From assembly GCA_018873245.2 (NCBI GenBank), contig JAEMBT020000006.1, positions 7,833,855 through 7,897,854 on the forward strand: a stretch of 64,000 nt of DNA, read 5' to 3'. Source of the DNA: Archegozetes longisetosus. Its lineage: Eukaryota; Arthropoda; Arachnida; Sarcoptiformes; Trhypochthoniidae. Positions within the stretch are counted from its first letter, which is position 1; each line of letters begins with the position of its first letter. This document shows, in pieces, positions 13,608-24,396 of the stretch. The position numbers and the translations under genes are program-made. The notes beneath the pieces are model-generated. The model was not told the origin of the DNA. It saw only the letters and a program-made list of their open reading frames with translations, and did not search any database.

Positions 13608-15572
13608 TTAAGTAGTTTTCTTTTGGCAAGACTTTATAAAAGCCATTCCGTGAACTCTACCATGAATTTTCAGTTCTTTAGAGTCGGAAAATTGAAGTGA
13701 GCAGATGGGACACATCGTGTCAGTTGATTCCACGTTATCTAAAATTTCAGAAAGTTTCTGTTCTCCTACTTCTTTTGGTAATTGTGGCTCACTTATCACT
13801 ACAGGTACCTCTACGTTCATTTTACTTATATAACTTTCCACGTCGTGTATCCGATGCTCAAGAATCAAGTGCCTTTTCAATGTTTGTATCACTGGGAAAG
13901 TCAGTCCGCATTCTTTGCATTTGAACAATTTAGGAGTAGTTGGCTTTTGTGGACTGGCACTACCATCATCTTCTTTTATATCAGTCCTCTTAGATGTTTG
14001 GCTATTATTGACCGAATTCTCAGTCATTTGCCGCTTAACTGAACGACCGTTTATGTTAATTTGATCGCCATTCAGTTGAGATACATTTCTCTTTTCATTG
14101 TTAGATTTGGCTATAGAGCAATCCCTATCTGTTTGATTACTTAATTTATTAGCACTACTTTCACAATCATTGTCGACATTTAACCTGAACTGACGTGATA
14201 TTTCTTCAGTTAATTTGGCAAAGAAGGCATTTTTCTCAAATTGATTCTTGTTTTCAGTGTGAAAACTATTCAAATGTGACTTAAGGTCGTTTTTATTCTT
14301 AAAAGATTGATTACATTGGTGACAAACGAACACAAACTTTGCGAAACCGCATAACTTCTTCTGATGATTAGAGATGTGCTCCAAATAGCTATTACTTGAT
14401 TTCAGCTCTTCCTCACAAATCGGACACTTGAATATTACAATACGTCTTAAATCGTTCGGATGACTGTTCGTTTGGTGTTCTTTCAATTTAAGATCAGTTT
14501 CAAATTTAAACAAACATTGGCAACATTGGAAGTGTTGTGTCGTATGTAATGATTTGATGTGTTGTATGAAAGCCGAAAGCGATGACATTCTGCTGGAACA
14601 GTACACGCACTCATATACTAAACGACGACTAAAATGAAGACAATTTATAATGATATGAGTCATGAAATCGGTTGCTTTGAGTTGATCGAATTTTGTACCA
14701 CATTCGGGACAAACTTTATTACTAATATTGCCGTGCAGTCTATTGTGAACAGTTTGGCTGCATTTTGTCGGACATATTAAGGGACAGATTTTACACTGAT
14801 TTGATGGCAAAACCATTTGATTGTTTTGCCCAAAATGTTGTTCACGAGATGATAATGAATTGAAACTAATGTTGCATTCGCTGCACTTTATCTCTGAATT
14901 GGTTGACTTTTTGATGACAAACTTTTTCTTAATTGGATCATTAGAAGTATCTATTGTATTATTGTTTTGATTCGTATTATTTGTATTGTTCTGTTGTTTA
15001 TGTAATGAATATGCTTTAACTGATTCTTTATTGCTATTAACTGTACTGATCGATGAGTTGGTCATTGAATCGCTATCAGTTCTGATCGATTCAGTTATCT
15101 TATCATTTATGGATTTAATGCATGTTTTCTTATTTTCAATTGAGTTACTATTAGATTCATCACTATTATCGTTCTTCTTGTACATAGAGGTTTGATTAGC
15201 AGCTATTCCTTCGGGCAGTAACTGAGTCAATGGCAACGGAGAGATCAAGACTTGTGAGACTTCAATCTCATCATTTTGATTGTGCGACCGAATGTGTGAC
15301 AGAAGAGCACATCTGTTGTAGAAATTCAGGTTTGATTTGCATTTCTCGCAAAAGTATGATATCTTAACAGATCTTCGCTCTATGTGATATTTTAGACTTG
15401 ACTCAAATAAAAATGTATCTAAACATTGATGACAAACATGTTTCTTAAGACTAGTTCCACTCAAGTCAACCAATTGGCAATCGATTTCAGGCTTAAATGG
15501 TTTGACACATGGATGAGTCAATTGATAAATGATTGACGAACACTTCGACAATTCATTTGAAGATGACTTCAT
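13608..15572 (-). CDS. C2H2 zinc-finger protein, ZNF592/ZNF687/ZNF532-type
   Basis: Single-exon reading frame of 654 residues. The first ATG is at 15572, with an in-frame TAA eight codons upstream, so the start is well fixed. About eleven Cys2-His2-type fingers are visible: two near the N-terminus (CHQC, CEKC, then FYNRCALLSHIRSH), a low-complexity Asn/Ser/Thr linker at about residues 130-225, a block of seven at about 230-430 and two near the C-terminus (CKEC, CPIC). The middle block, with KVCPECGTKFD followed by NCLHFSRRLVYECVYC and spaced HIKSLH fingers, matches from memory the order and spacing in vertebrate ZNF687/ZNF592/ZNF532, nuclear partners of ZMYND8 in the Z3 transcription complex. 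Family assignment is good; the nuclear co-regulator role is inferred from it. It lies head-to-head with the LysM gene. Confidence 0.75.
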   Translation of the reverse strand: MKSSSNELSKCSSIIYQLTHPCVKPFKPEIDCQLVDLSGTSLKKHVCHQCLDTFLFESSLKYHIERRSVKISYFCEKCKSNLNFYNRCALLSHIRSHNQNDEIEVSQVLISPLPLTQLLPEGIAANQTSMYKKNDNSDESNSNSIENKKTCIKSINDKITESIRTDSDSMTNSSISTVNSNKESVKAYSLHKQQNNTNNTNQNNNTIDTSNDPIKKKFVIKKSTNSEIKCSECNISFNSLSSREQHFGQNNQMVLPSNQCKICPLICPTKCSQTVHNRLHGNISNKVCPECGTKFDQLKATDFMTHIIINCLHFSRRLVYECVYCSSRMSSLSAFIQHIKSLHTTQHFQCCQCLFKFETDLKLKEHQTNSHPNDLRRIVIFKCPICEEELKSSNSYLEHISNHQKKLCGFAKFVFVCHQCNQSFKNKNDLKSHLNSFHTENKNQFEKNAFFAKLTEEISRQFRLNVDNDCESSANKLSNQTDRDCSIAKSNNEKRNVSQLNGDQININGRSVKRQMTENSVNNSQTSKRTDIKEDDGSASPQKPTTPKLFKCKECGLTFPVIQTLKRHLILEHRIHDVESYISKMNVEVPVVISEPQLPKEVGEQKLSEILDNVESTDTMCPICSLQFSDSKELKIHGRVHGMAFIKSCQKKTT

Positions 15573-16767
15573 CTCATTTACAGCATCTGTTTCTTAATTC
15601 AATTGATTAATAAATATTTGAGATTCAAGACGAACACAACAAATATTAATAAGACAGTTATCAATGTTTTAATTGAATAACATTCAAATGGATGACTAAA
15701 ACATGATTTAGTTCTAATACTATCAATAGACAAGTGAGTCGATTGTTCTCTTAATTCAAAGTCATTTTAAAAGTCACTCAATTCTAAACATGAAAAGTGG
15801 AGAAAAGCTTGGCTTTCAGTGCTTTCATAATAATAATAACAATTGATTATTTTCAGTTTATTCCTATTATTTATATTATTCGTCACAAACTTGTAGATGT
15901 CCACCAAAACCACTGGAAGCCTTGTATTGTTTGAAAATAATTTGGCGCACAATTAGTGTAAACAAATCACATTAAAATGATTGACAAATAAATTAAGACT
16001 AATTTATCTGATAATGATAAACCAACAGTTGTAGCGGTATCTACACCATTTCATTCAAACTCATTCGTACCAATTTCTTAACTTTTTCTTATTCTCCGCT
16101 AATGTCGTTCTTATCGTTAGTTTTATTTCTTTCTATTAATTGGATTCATTTTTTACTGCTTTTTTATTTAGGTCCAAACTATTTCTTAAATGACGTCGAC
16201 ATCAGTCTTTTGTATCTAAGTGTATATGCTGTTTATGGTTTCTTGGACTCGGTTTCATTTATATTAACGTAGTTTATGGTGAACATAATTTGACACAACT
16301 ACTTTTTCTGTTGTAGTGTATTTACTGTAAATCGTTTCTGAAATTTGATACTTTTTTAAACCTCGAGACTGTGATGTGGTGTGTTAAAAAATGCTAACTC
16401 TTGGACGTTCTTAAGTGTTTTGCAAAATTAAAGTGATCTAAGCAAATTGAGTAATAAAAATAGTGTTGAAATTACGCTAATAAATAGTTGACACATATTT
16501 TCCGATTTATAGTTATAATTAAATTTATATTGTTCTTAAGATTTATATTTTTACTTAACTTTTATATTAAGCTTGAGCTAAAGAGAATATTTTTTCTTCA
16601 AAATTCAAGTCAGAATTAAAGAGTTTGAAACAATTTAGATATAAATATTTAGTTATTGATAAGAGAAATGACGCTTTTCAGTTAATTCGTTGTTTACTTT
16701 TAGTAGTTTAAATATTTATGATAATTATCGATATTATTATATATTCAAAGACATATCAATATATCTA
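15573..16767. promoter_or_regulatory. Divergent intergenic region, zinc-finger and LysM genes
   Basis: About 1.2 kb between two head-to-head start codons. It must hold both promoters and 5' UTRs. I recognise no specific binding site or further exon. Confidence 0.4.
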
Positions 16768-17781
16768 ATGAATGAAGAGTCGAAATGGAGAACTGGTTCA
16801 CGAAATACTCGGCCACTTAAACGCCCGACAAATCGACCCAAACTGAGTTTTTGGCGAAACGACAACTATAAGAGTGCAAAATTAGAAACTAATTATGGAG
16901 AAAAAGAGAAATTGTATACTTTCGATAATCCAAATTACCAAAATGATGACATTCAAGATTCTCAGGACTCAGATGACAATCAACGCAATACTTATGGGAC
17001 TAGAAATGGGACATCTTTAAAGCCAAACAATTGTTTCGAATTGAAAAATAGAAATAATTCAAGTAATCAATTGAGTGGTGAAGAGAGCAATAAACTCGAC
17101 TTTGAATTAAATAAAAATGACTCACTTATTGAATATCTTAACTATCAAATACAAGAAAACGATAGTTTGCAGAGCATTGCACTACGTTATGGCTGTACGG
17201 TCTCCAAAATCAAACAAATCAATCATTTAATCACTGACCAAGAGTTCTATGGATTAAGACTTTTGAAACTTCCTGTTAAAAAGTTTGGAATTCTGAGTGA
17301 CGTTTTGATACATCAGGTTAACAGCTGTTCGCTTTTAGATTCTGACAATTTTGATTACAATACGACAGACTCTAACGAATTTGAACTTCAAAAGCCTCGG
17401 ACCAATTCATTGACTGTTAATATTGGCATTTCGCAACATTTAAATCGGACTAATAGTGAGGATGCCTTCAAGTTTCTCAACCATATGGACAACGATCTTA
17501 AAAAAATAAGAGAATCTACTAAAACAGTTATCGAATCATCGAATGTGAACTCTTTGGACCAAAACTCTATTCCACTTAATGAAAATGATTATGAAATATA
17601 TGAACCAACGAAAGTGAAAAGAAGTGCCTTTTGGTCATGTGATGAATCAGATTATGGTATAAATTGGTGTAATTTATTGTTATTAGCATTCGTTTTATGC
17701 TTTCTAGTCCCTATTGTATATGTTGTATATCTAAGTGAGTCACACAATACTACCATTTCAAATGTTCATATTCATCATTAA
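16768..17781 (+). CDS. LysM-domain single-pass membrane protein, LYSMD3/4-like
   Basis: Intronless frame of 337 residues. The open frame extends 26 codons further upstream, but without an ATG; the first in-frame ATG is at 16768. A basic, disordered N-terminus is followed by one LysM motif at about residues 124-170 (IQENDSLQSIALRYGC, then IKQINHLITDQEFYGLR and KLPVKK). An amphipathic FLNHMDNDLKKIRES segment comes next, then a single membrane span at about 301-322 and a short tail. This order (LysM, DRDIE-like segment, YGxxW before the span) is that of metazoan LYSMD3/LYSMD4, type II Golgi or surface membrane proteins; LYSMD3 has been linked to chitin recognition in mammals. Which paralogue it matches cannot be settled by eye. 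A poly(A) signal AATAAA sits at 17796, and it is convergent with POLR3G. Confidence 0.85.
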   Translation: MNEESKWRTGSRNTRPLKRPTNRPKLSFWRNDNYKSAKLETNYGEKEKLYTFDNPNYQNDDIQDSQDSDDNQRNTYGTRNGTSLKPNNCFELKNRNNSSNQLSGEESNKLDFELNKNDSLIEYLNYQIQENDSLQSIALRYGCTVSKIKQINHLITDQEFYGLRLLKLPVKKFGILSDVLIHQVNSCSLLDSDNFDYNTTDSNEFELQKPRTNSLTVNIGISQHLNRTNSEDAFKFLNHMDNDLKKIRESTKTVIESSNVNSLDQNSIPLNENDYEIYEPTKVKRSAFWSCDESDYGINWCNLLLLAFVLCFLVPIVYVVYLSESHNTTISNVHIHH

Positions 17782-17795
17782 AATTTCATTCATTT

Positions 17796-17801
17796 AATAA
17801 A
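17796..17801 (+). terminator. Poly(A) signal AATAAA of the LysM gene
   Basis: Canonical hexamer 15 nt after the stop codon. The position suggests a very short 3' UTR that would end before the foldback element at 17893. Confidence 0.5.
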
Positions 17802-17892
17802 CAAGTTTTTATTCACTATTTATTTTCTCAATTTATTACTTTTTTCAATATATACAAAGTATTTGTTACAACATCTGGAAGTTACTTTATTG

Positions 17893-18212
17893 CTTTTGGC
17901 ATATTTATTAATGCAAAGCTGTTCAGTCGGCAAAATTCTTAATACTTAGCAAAACTTTTATTGCTGTGCGCATAGAATCTATTCTGTTTCTATTGTTTTA
18001 TTTCAATTTTAGCTCAGAGCTCAGAATATATATATATATAACAATTTGATTGTACTTGAATAGTTAAAAATCACAGAACTATAGTTTTTGAGTTAAAATT
18101 GAAATAAAACAACAGAAACAAAGTAGATTTTATGTGCAAAGCATTGAGTTTTGATTAAAATATTAAAAGTTTTGCCAACTGAACAGTTTAGTACTAACAA
18201 ATATGCTAAAAG
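17893..18212. repeat. Foldback element: two 123-bp inverted arms around a 74-bp spacer
   Basis: The left arm (17893-18015) and right arm (18090-18212) are reverse complements of each other at roughly three quarters identity, with equal lengths. The matching runs as AAAATTGAAATAAAAC near the spacer, then AGAAAC, GTTTTG/TTTTGCC, CTGAACAG and AAATATGC toward the ends. Many differences are transitions, several of which leave G:U pairs in an RNA hairpin. The spacer contains a TA run. The element has no open frame and lies in the gap between two convergent genes (LysM stop at 17781, POLR3G stop at 18255). The arms carry AATAAA on both strands. Confidence 0.85.
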
Positions 18213-18254
18213 GGTTACGTCAACTCACGGACATTGTTGTACTATTAAAGTTAT

Positions 18255-19259
18255 TCAATAAGTCGGACCTTCATCCATATTATCGTCAGAATCTTCTAAA
18301 TAATTTTCTCCATTGTCGAAATATGAAAACGTATAGTCGGTTCCCTATCAAATAGATTAAAATAATTAAAAAAATCCTAAACAACAGAGTTATGGATACA
18401 AATAAATTGGACTAACAAAACAAAAGATCAGTATTTGGTAGGTTTTAGCCATAATCACTATAGAATGCATTGACACTATGACCTATTTAACATTATTCAC
18501 AATTAAAGTAATATGAACGCGTAATACAGCAATATGTGACAAAAATAACTAAAATATTAAGACAACACATGGATAGAGTAATGACGAAAAAGATGAGGGA
18601 CTACGAGCTGAACAAATTTAAAATGAAATAGAAGTTAATATATACTTCTTCGACATCTTCCAATTCTTCAGCTTTTTCATCGTCAGTCGCATTTTCTTCT
18701 AATTCATGATTACTTTTTTCTTCATCGGTTTCGTCTTCATTTTCTCTTTCCGACAAATTTTCTAACTTCTTGTCAATATCTTTAAGGATTCGGACTTTGG
18801 GTTTTTAGTAATTCTTCGCTTCTTTTCGAGGCACAATTCAGGGGGAAATAATCTCCAGTCTAGAGATTAGAAGAGATTATTAGACAAAATAGGTTAATTT
18901 ATTAATAGCTAAGTCTTAATACCGAATTCGAGATCGCTGCCATTGAGTACATTTTTATTGGCAATATTTTCGTATTTATCTGAATATCTCTCAATCTTTG
19001 GTTTCGCTTTAGGCGGATTGATATAATATTTGGATGTCATTAACGATTGCCTAAATTCTTGTTTCAAAGTCAATAAATAGTTGTCGACCTCACTATTCCT
19101 GAGTGGAGCTGACTTTAAGTCAATTTGTGGATAGAGTGCTGGAGGATGAAGTGTTGGTGGAGGAAGACTTTCACCACGGCTTAAACCCATCGATTCCAAT
19201 GAAAACGTTAAGGCATTGTCTCCTCTTTTTTTGCCTGAAGCTCGACCTCCTCTCGACAT
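18255..19259 (-). CDS. POLR3G: RNA polymerase III subunit RPC7 (POLR3G/POLR3GL), with an apparent frameshift
   Basis: Three exons: 19259-18923, 18859-18646 and 18344-18255. Exon 1 starts MSRGGRASGKKRG and carries the family N-terminus (FSLESMGLSRGE, PPxLxPxxDxKxxPL, LKQEFRQ, IERYSDKY). Exon 2 opens DWRLFPPELCLEKKRR, equivalent to the DWRRLPREM block of human RPC7, then runs into an acidic Glu/Asp tract. Exon 3 gives the hallmark C-terminus SYFDNGENYLEDSDDNMDE..Y. RPC7 belongs to the Pol III RPC3/6/7 subcomplex needed for initiation at tRNA and 5S genes in the nucleus. Exon 2 is one base short: the DWR part and the acidic part are in different frames and join only if one A is added to the A5 run at 18802-18806 (T5 on +). 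With that, the protein is 213 residues, close to the human length. Confidence 0.85.
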
Positions 19260-19786
19260 TATCTATATATAAATTCAAGCTGTTTATCAGTCAATTATCC
19301 GAGTTTTCAACTACTAGACAAAAGTTTCGTTTGAACTTCAAAACAATACTTATTTGGTGCGAGAATTGGATAACTTACAAACGAATCAATTTATTAGTAG
19401 ACTTGAGCTGCAATTGAATGAGATTTGAATAAAAAGAATAGAAAAATGATGAAATAGTAATGAATTGATGGATAGTTGTAACTTCAGAATTTAAAACAGA
19501 CCATTCTTACGTCACATGTGTATATATGAGTATCGAAACAGGCATTAAAAGTGTATGTACTCCCCGTTCTGTAATCAAATTTCTAGCCTTTGGTAACACT
19601 ATTGAACTTAACGTAAAACATAGATTTTGCTGAACAGTGAAGGCATACACTGTCTATACCAGCGAATGACATATTAGCGCATTTTGTAATAAAGGGCGCA
19701 CTTTTGAAAGATAACAATAATTTGTTGTTTTTACAATTAATTAATTTATCACCCATTTTAAACAAATAGTTAATTGAAATAAGAAA
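19260..19786. promoter_or_regulatory. Shared divergent promoter region, POLR3G and TRIP13
   Basis: 527 bp separates two head-to-head start codons, so both promoters and 5' UTRs are here. A 57-codon minus-strand frame (ATG at about 19757, stop at 19585) lies inside; it resembles no family I know. I see no TATA box that stands out from the AT-rich background. Confidence 0.45.
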
Positions 19787-21124
19787 ATGAGTAATTCGTT
19801 GATTCACATCGAAGTTCTTCAAAAGAGAAAGAGTTATTTGAATGTGAATGATATGAAGAATTTGGTGGCAAATTGGATTCAATCGGAAGGAGAATTAGAT
19901 TTAATAATCAAACAACTGGACGAAAGGATGGATTCATTCCTAATAATAGATAAATTACCACAACATTTGGCGTCTAATATCGAAGGAATTAATATTTCAC
20001 TTTGTCCACAGTCACGAGACACGGGTATAAATGGCGACTCGACTGAATACGGACTGAATCGAGACATTAATAGATTTAATATAAATGGGGAAAATGTGTT
20101 GAAGTATTACATCTATAAACTCAATTGCGAAAGTATTGCTGATGAACAGATTGACAGCAGTGAAGAGCAGTTGCCATCAGCTCAACACACAATTCTGCCA
20201 TCCGACGAATTTCACGGTCTTTGGGAGAGTTTGGTCTTCGAGAACAACATAAGAGACCAATTGCTTAGTTTTGTGTTAACGTCACTGATGTTCGCTGAAA
20301 GGAGAGTCAACAACAAACTGATTAACTGGAACAAAGTTGTGTTACTTCACGGTCCACCTGGAACTGGAAAAACCTCTTTATGTAGAGCTTTGGCTCAAAA
20401 GCTATCGATTCGATTGAAAGACAAATACAAATGTTCTCAGTTAATTGAAATAAATAGTCACAGTCTATTCTCGAAATGGTTTTCAGAAAGTGGCAAACTA
20501 GTTATGAAGTTATTCGATAAGATTAAAGAGTTTGTTGAATACGGCGACGAATTGATCTTTGTTTTGATAGATGAAGTCGAAAGTCTGGCTCACACCAGAC
20601 AAGTCTCAGCGAATGGGACCGAACCTTCAGATGCGATCAGAGTTGTGAACGCTCTATTGACTCAAATCGACTGTATTAAAAACTATCCCAATGTTGTCAT
20701 TCTGACCACCTCTAATGTGACCAATGCTATTGATTTGGCATTTGTTGACAGGGCTGACATCAAACAATATATCGGTCTCCCCACTGTTGAAGCCATTTAT
20801 GAAATTTATCGTTCATGCATTCAAGAACTCATCAAATCAAGTATTGTTTCTTGTGATGAATCCATATTAGCTTATAATCAATTGAAGTGTTCGGCACAAC
20901 TAGGCGTTGCTTTTGGCACAACTTTTGCCGGTAACTATAAACTGATGGAAATCGCCAAACAAAGTTTGTCACTAAGTGGTAGATCTTTGAGAAAGATTCC
21001 ATTTCTGGCTATTGCACTCTTTTCTGGTGGACAAATTCCTATCAAATTCTTAGACTTTCTCGAATACTTGGCTAAAGCCGTGAAAAAACAATTTGAAGAC
21101 AGAAAAGATTTGAATTCAATTTGA
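19787..21124 (+). CDS. TRIP13: AAA+ ATPase TRIP13/PCH2
   Basis: Intronless frame of 445 residues (human TRIP13 is about 432). An N-terminal substrate-binding part is followed by an LPSxEFHGLWESL block that leads into the AAA+ core: Walker A GPPGTGKTS at 189-197, Walker B IFVLIDEVES with Asp262-Glu263, sensor-1 TTSN ending at Asn310, and the arginine-finger region FVDRADIKQYIGLP. All catalytic residues appear kept. TRIP13 is a hexameric remodeller that, with p31comet, unfolds HORMA-domain proteins such as MAD2 and meiotic HORMADs, thereby silencing the spindle checkpoint and regulating meiotic recombination. It shares its upstream region with POLR3G and is tail-to-tail with the GH31 gene 260 bp downstream. 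The TGA stop runs straight into AATAAA at 21125. Confidence 0.95.
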   Translation: MSNSLIHIEVLQKRKSYLNVNDMKNLVANWIQSEGELDLIIKQLDERMDSFLIIDKLPQHLASNIEGINISLCPQSRDTGINGDSTEYGLNRDINRFNINGENVLKYYIYKLNCESIADEQIDSSEEQLPSAQHTILPSDEFHGLWESLVFENNIRDQLLSFVLTSLMFAERRVNNKLINWNKVVLLHGPPGTGKTSLCRALAQKLSIRLKDKYKCSQLIEINSHSLFSKWFSESGKLVMKLFDKIKEFVEYGDELIFVLIDEVESLAHTRQVSANGTEPSDAIRVVNALLTQIDCIKNYPNVVILTTSNVTNAIDLAFVDRADIKQYIGLPTVEAIYEIYRSCIQELIKSSIVSCDESILAYNQLKCSAQLGVAFGTTFAGNYKLMEIAKQSLSLSGRSLRKIPFLAIALFSGGQIPIKFLDFLEYLAKAVKKQFEDRKDLNSI

Positions 21125-21384
21125 AATAAATTAATTTTTCATTTGAAAAGTTCATCTCATCGTTTGATTTTAATTGAAGTTATTTATAAAATTTAGTTGA
21201 AAAAGTATTTACAAAAATAGGTTCTACAGTAGATACAAATACTGTAGTCATTGATAACTTGTCAATAACTTTGAAAAACTATAAATGCTTATAAATGCTA
21301 ACAATAACTGTAACTTCGATTCAGAATAGGTATCAATAAAACATATAAAAATATCAATATTAGAATAAAACTGAATAGTTAAAA

Positions 21385-23905
21385 TTAGTTGGAAGGCGAG
21401 GGCTCTGTTCTGATAAAGTAAGCCACTTTGTCGATGGGCACTTGGTATTTTCTCATCCATTTTCCACCTCTGATCACTTGAGCGAATATCTCATCCTTCC
21501 ACCAACCATTCGGTAAGTATATATCTCTTTCTGTTTTTCCTTTTTCCACAACAGGTGCTACTATTATGTCATTTCCAATAGAAAACTGGTCGTTTATACT
21601 GAAGGCATCCTTATCTTCAGACTGTGTCCACCACATCGGCCTTATGATTGGAGAACCATTTCTACGATATTCGTTAAGACACAGTTTCATAGCTGGAAGA
21701 ATGCGTTCGTCACGTAGTTTCAGTAATTTCTTCGCTACCTTAATAATTTCGAGATCATTATCACCGGGAGGTTCACCGAATTGTATGACTGGAAGGAATG
21801 CTGCGAGTTGTAGCCATCGAGTGTATAACTCCTTACTATAGCCCGTTTCATTCACATGTCGCTCGCCTCCGACTGTTCCTGGGTTCACGAGTGGATAGCC
21901 CATTAGACCCAGAGAAAGAACTGTTGGTATTATTGTGCGCAACGTCTCCCACGAAGAATTTCGAGGAAGAATTTTAACGAAACCATTCAAATGCTTCGAG
22001 TCAATAGCACTCGTGGTGCCAATCAAGTTACTGCTATTAACGGCTACTTGTTTTAAATAGTTCAAATAGTTATCTGGATTTATGCTATCGTCAACATTGA
22101 TATGATGTGGCATTAGTGACGACTGACCGCCAACGAAGAGAAAGCCGTCAATCGAGAGTCCAGTTGAAAGTTCATTTATTAGTCTATTTTTAAACCATTT
22201 TCTATTATCAGGATTTGTTAAATTGATTAAACCACAAATGTTTTCAAATTGATTTCCACATCGTGTCAAAAGCGGTACACTGAGTCTGGCATCACGAAAC
22301 AGTCTGTGATTCAGTCTTGCATTCGATAATGTATTCGAATGTAAATCGATGTTTGGAGTTATTGTGAGCAAAATTTTGAATCCTTTATTATGTAAAATAT
22401 TAATTAAAATCGAAGGATTGCTGAATGAGGTCTCATTCATTTTGAACTCTCCGATTATGTTCTCCCATCTCGAGTCTAACAAAACAATTCCCGGTTCGAA
22501 ACCATAGTTCATGATTCGATCAACATATGATTGCAATGATTGATGCGTAAAGTTTGGTAATACATTTGAATCTGTGGCCCAAATGAGTCGCTCTAAAAAT
22601 ATATGCTGTTCTGAACTTGAATTATCAATTGTTGAGTTGTCTATAGTCTGATTTAGTTTGCTCGACGAGCCGCTGATTATATAATTTTGTAAGTCCGAAA
22701 GATTCGAAGCCGAACATATGTTATACTCCAAATGAGCGAAATAGTCGTTTTTGTTGAGCATATAATATGGGAACTGTTTTTTTGATACAAAGCAAAGCTT
22801 ATTTGGATCTTCACTACTATTCACGCTAACAAATAGCGGAACATTCAATGGAACAGTAATTGTGACTCCTTTAGATGAAAACCAATATCTGCCAATTAAA
22901 GAACCGAAAGGAGACTCCTTGTTTGTTTTATGGCTCGTAACAAAAGGTGAAGGCTCTATTGACATGTGATTGAGCGGCCAATTCGAGCTATTTACGTCTC
23001 CCAGTCCATACCTAATGATTAAGAGAGTTATCGATTGAAAAAATAATAGAGACTAATGAAATTAAAGATATATATCATACCAAAATGATCCACTGATATC
23101 AAAACAATCCTTAAGTATTGAATACTTTTCATAACTGTTCCACTTGACATTGTAGCAGGTAACAGATTCTGATTGATATTCATTTTTGATACTGAGGCGA
23201 GCCCTATATTTCCAATCCAAACATATCTTATCGTTTTTCTCGATCGATTTACAATTTATCGCTGGAATGTCTTCTGGAATATTCACTCCGAGCTCGATAT
23301 GCAGTAAATCCCTCCCTTCACTGTCAAGAAAATCTAACTTTCTTTGACTCTTATGGAAAAACATTCGGTCGTGTATTGCAATATTAATTCGCTCGCGATT
23401 GTATAAATATCGAGTGCTTAGGACCACAATCACGATCGCCGACAACAAAAGCCCGACCACAATACGAAACCTAAATTCTGGTGCATTTCCTTTCACAAGC
23501 AATGCATGAATTTTAGCGGTCGAGCTCTGGATCTGTTGCTTACGATTTGTTCGCTTATGTTTTTTAGGGATTACTTTCCAAGTGTTCGAGTCTTCACTCA
23601 ATTGCAAAACTTGTGACGACTTATTACTCGACTTTTGTTGAAATCTTGGAGAGAACTCTCGTGGAGGAGTTTCGCACGGAGTGATGTCGATGTCGTACGA
23701 AGATATTGACGTCCGGGAACTCACTGTCCCGAGATTGTTGTCATAATTGCTTTGATTGTCTAATGAATATAAGTCTTCATTGCTTTTGTTCGTTCTCGAT
23801 GATTCCTTCAATTCATAATTCAATTTTAATTCAATTTTAATTCAATTTTAATTTATTCAGATCTAGTTATTACGAAAATGTTTCTCTTTTTACCATTTTG
23901 TTCAT
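21385..23905 (-). CDS. GH31 family type II membrane protein, MYORG-like, probable pseudoenzyme
   Basis: Two secure exons, about 23823-23081 and 23011-21385, join through a TG|G Trp codon. A cytosolic Ser-rich N-terminus precedes a membrane span at about residues 120-140 (VVGLLLSAIVIVVLS). A luminal beta-sandwich region follows, then a GH31 TIM barrel (IWATDSN, GIVLLDSRW, RWLQLAAFLPVIQF, SPIIRPMWW, IIVAPVVEKGKTERDIYLP). It matches vertebrate MYORG, an ER alpha-galactosidase, along its length. However, the nucleophile site (FKFDAGE in MYORG) reads FLFVGGQ, and the acid/base site (DRDSVW) reads PRNSSW, so both catalytic Asp residues are gone. No in-frame ATG precedes the span in the main exon (a TTG is at 23823). 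A possible 12-nt first exon, ATGAACAAAATG at 23905-23894, would splice in phase to an AG just upstream of the GAATCATCG sequence; this is unproven. Many NxS/T sites fit a luminal domain. Confidence 0.8.
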
Positions 23906-24396
23906 TATGTTTCAAATATTAAGTCATATTTTGGGATTATTTTTCAATATATTCATATTAATTAAAGCAATTAATATAAAAATATGTAATTAATAAATAT
24001 ATAAAAAGTAACAAATTATATAAATTATTACTCAATAGTATTTTTAGTGTCTATTGCGATAGCGTTTCGATCGTTTATTTATTTACATAGTTGTGCGCAC
24101 AGTTGAAGCGCACTCTAACAATTAATTCCAAGTTGAAAGTTATACAAACTTTTCTATTAAAGAGTCGTTTCTAATAAAAAAGTATTAGTTTTTAGATGTT
24201 GTAATAATAGCGCAAAGTCCAGATCATTAATATCTAATTAGACTTTGGAACCCAATATAAAAATATTTCAAATATTATTTAAATAATTGACATTTTCGCA
24301 AGGTTTTTATATGAGAAGCAATCAAAACGGTAGTCGTTCTAAACTCGAAACGTTCTTTAATCGTTAAATAACTTAAGATTAATACGATTACCATCG

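Noticed and set aside
19585..19757. 57-codon minus-strand frame with spaced Cys (VCLHCSAKSMF) in the POLR3G/TRIP13 promoter gap
   Set aside because: No family recognised, no splice context and no second exon; length is compatible with chance. Kept only as a note.
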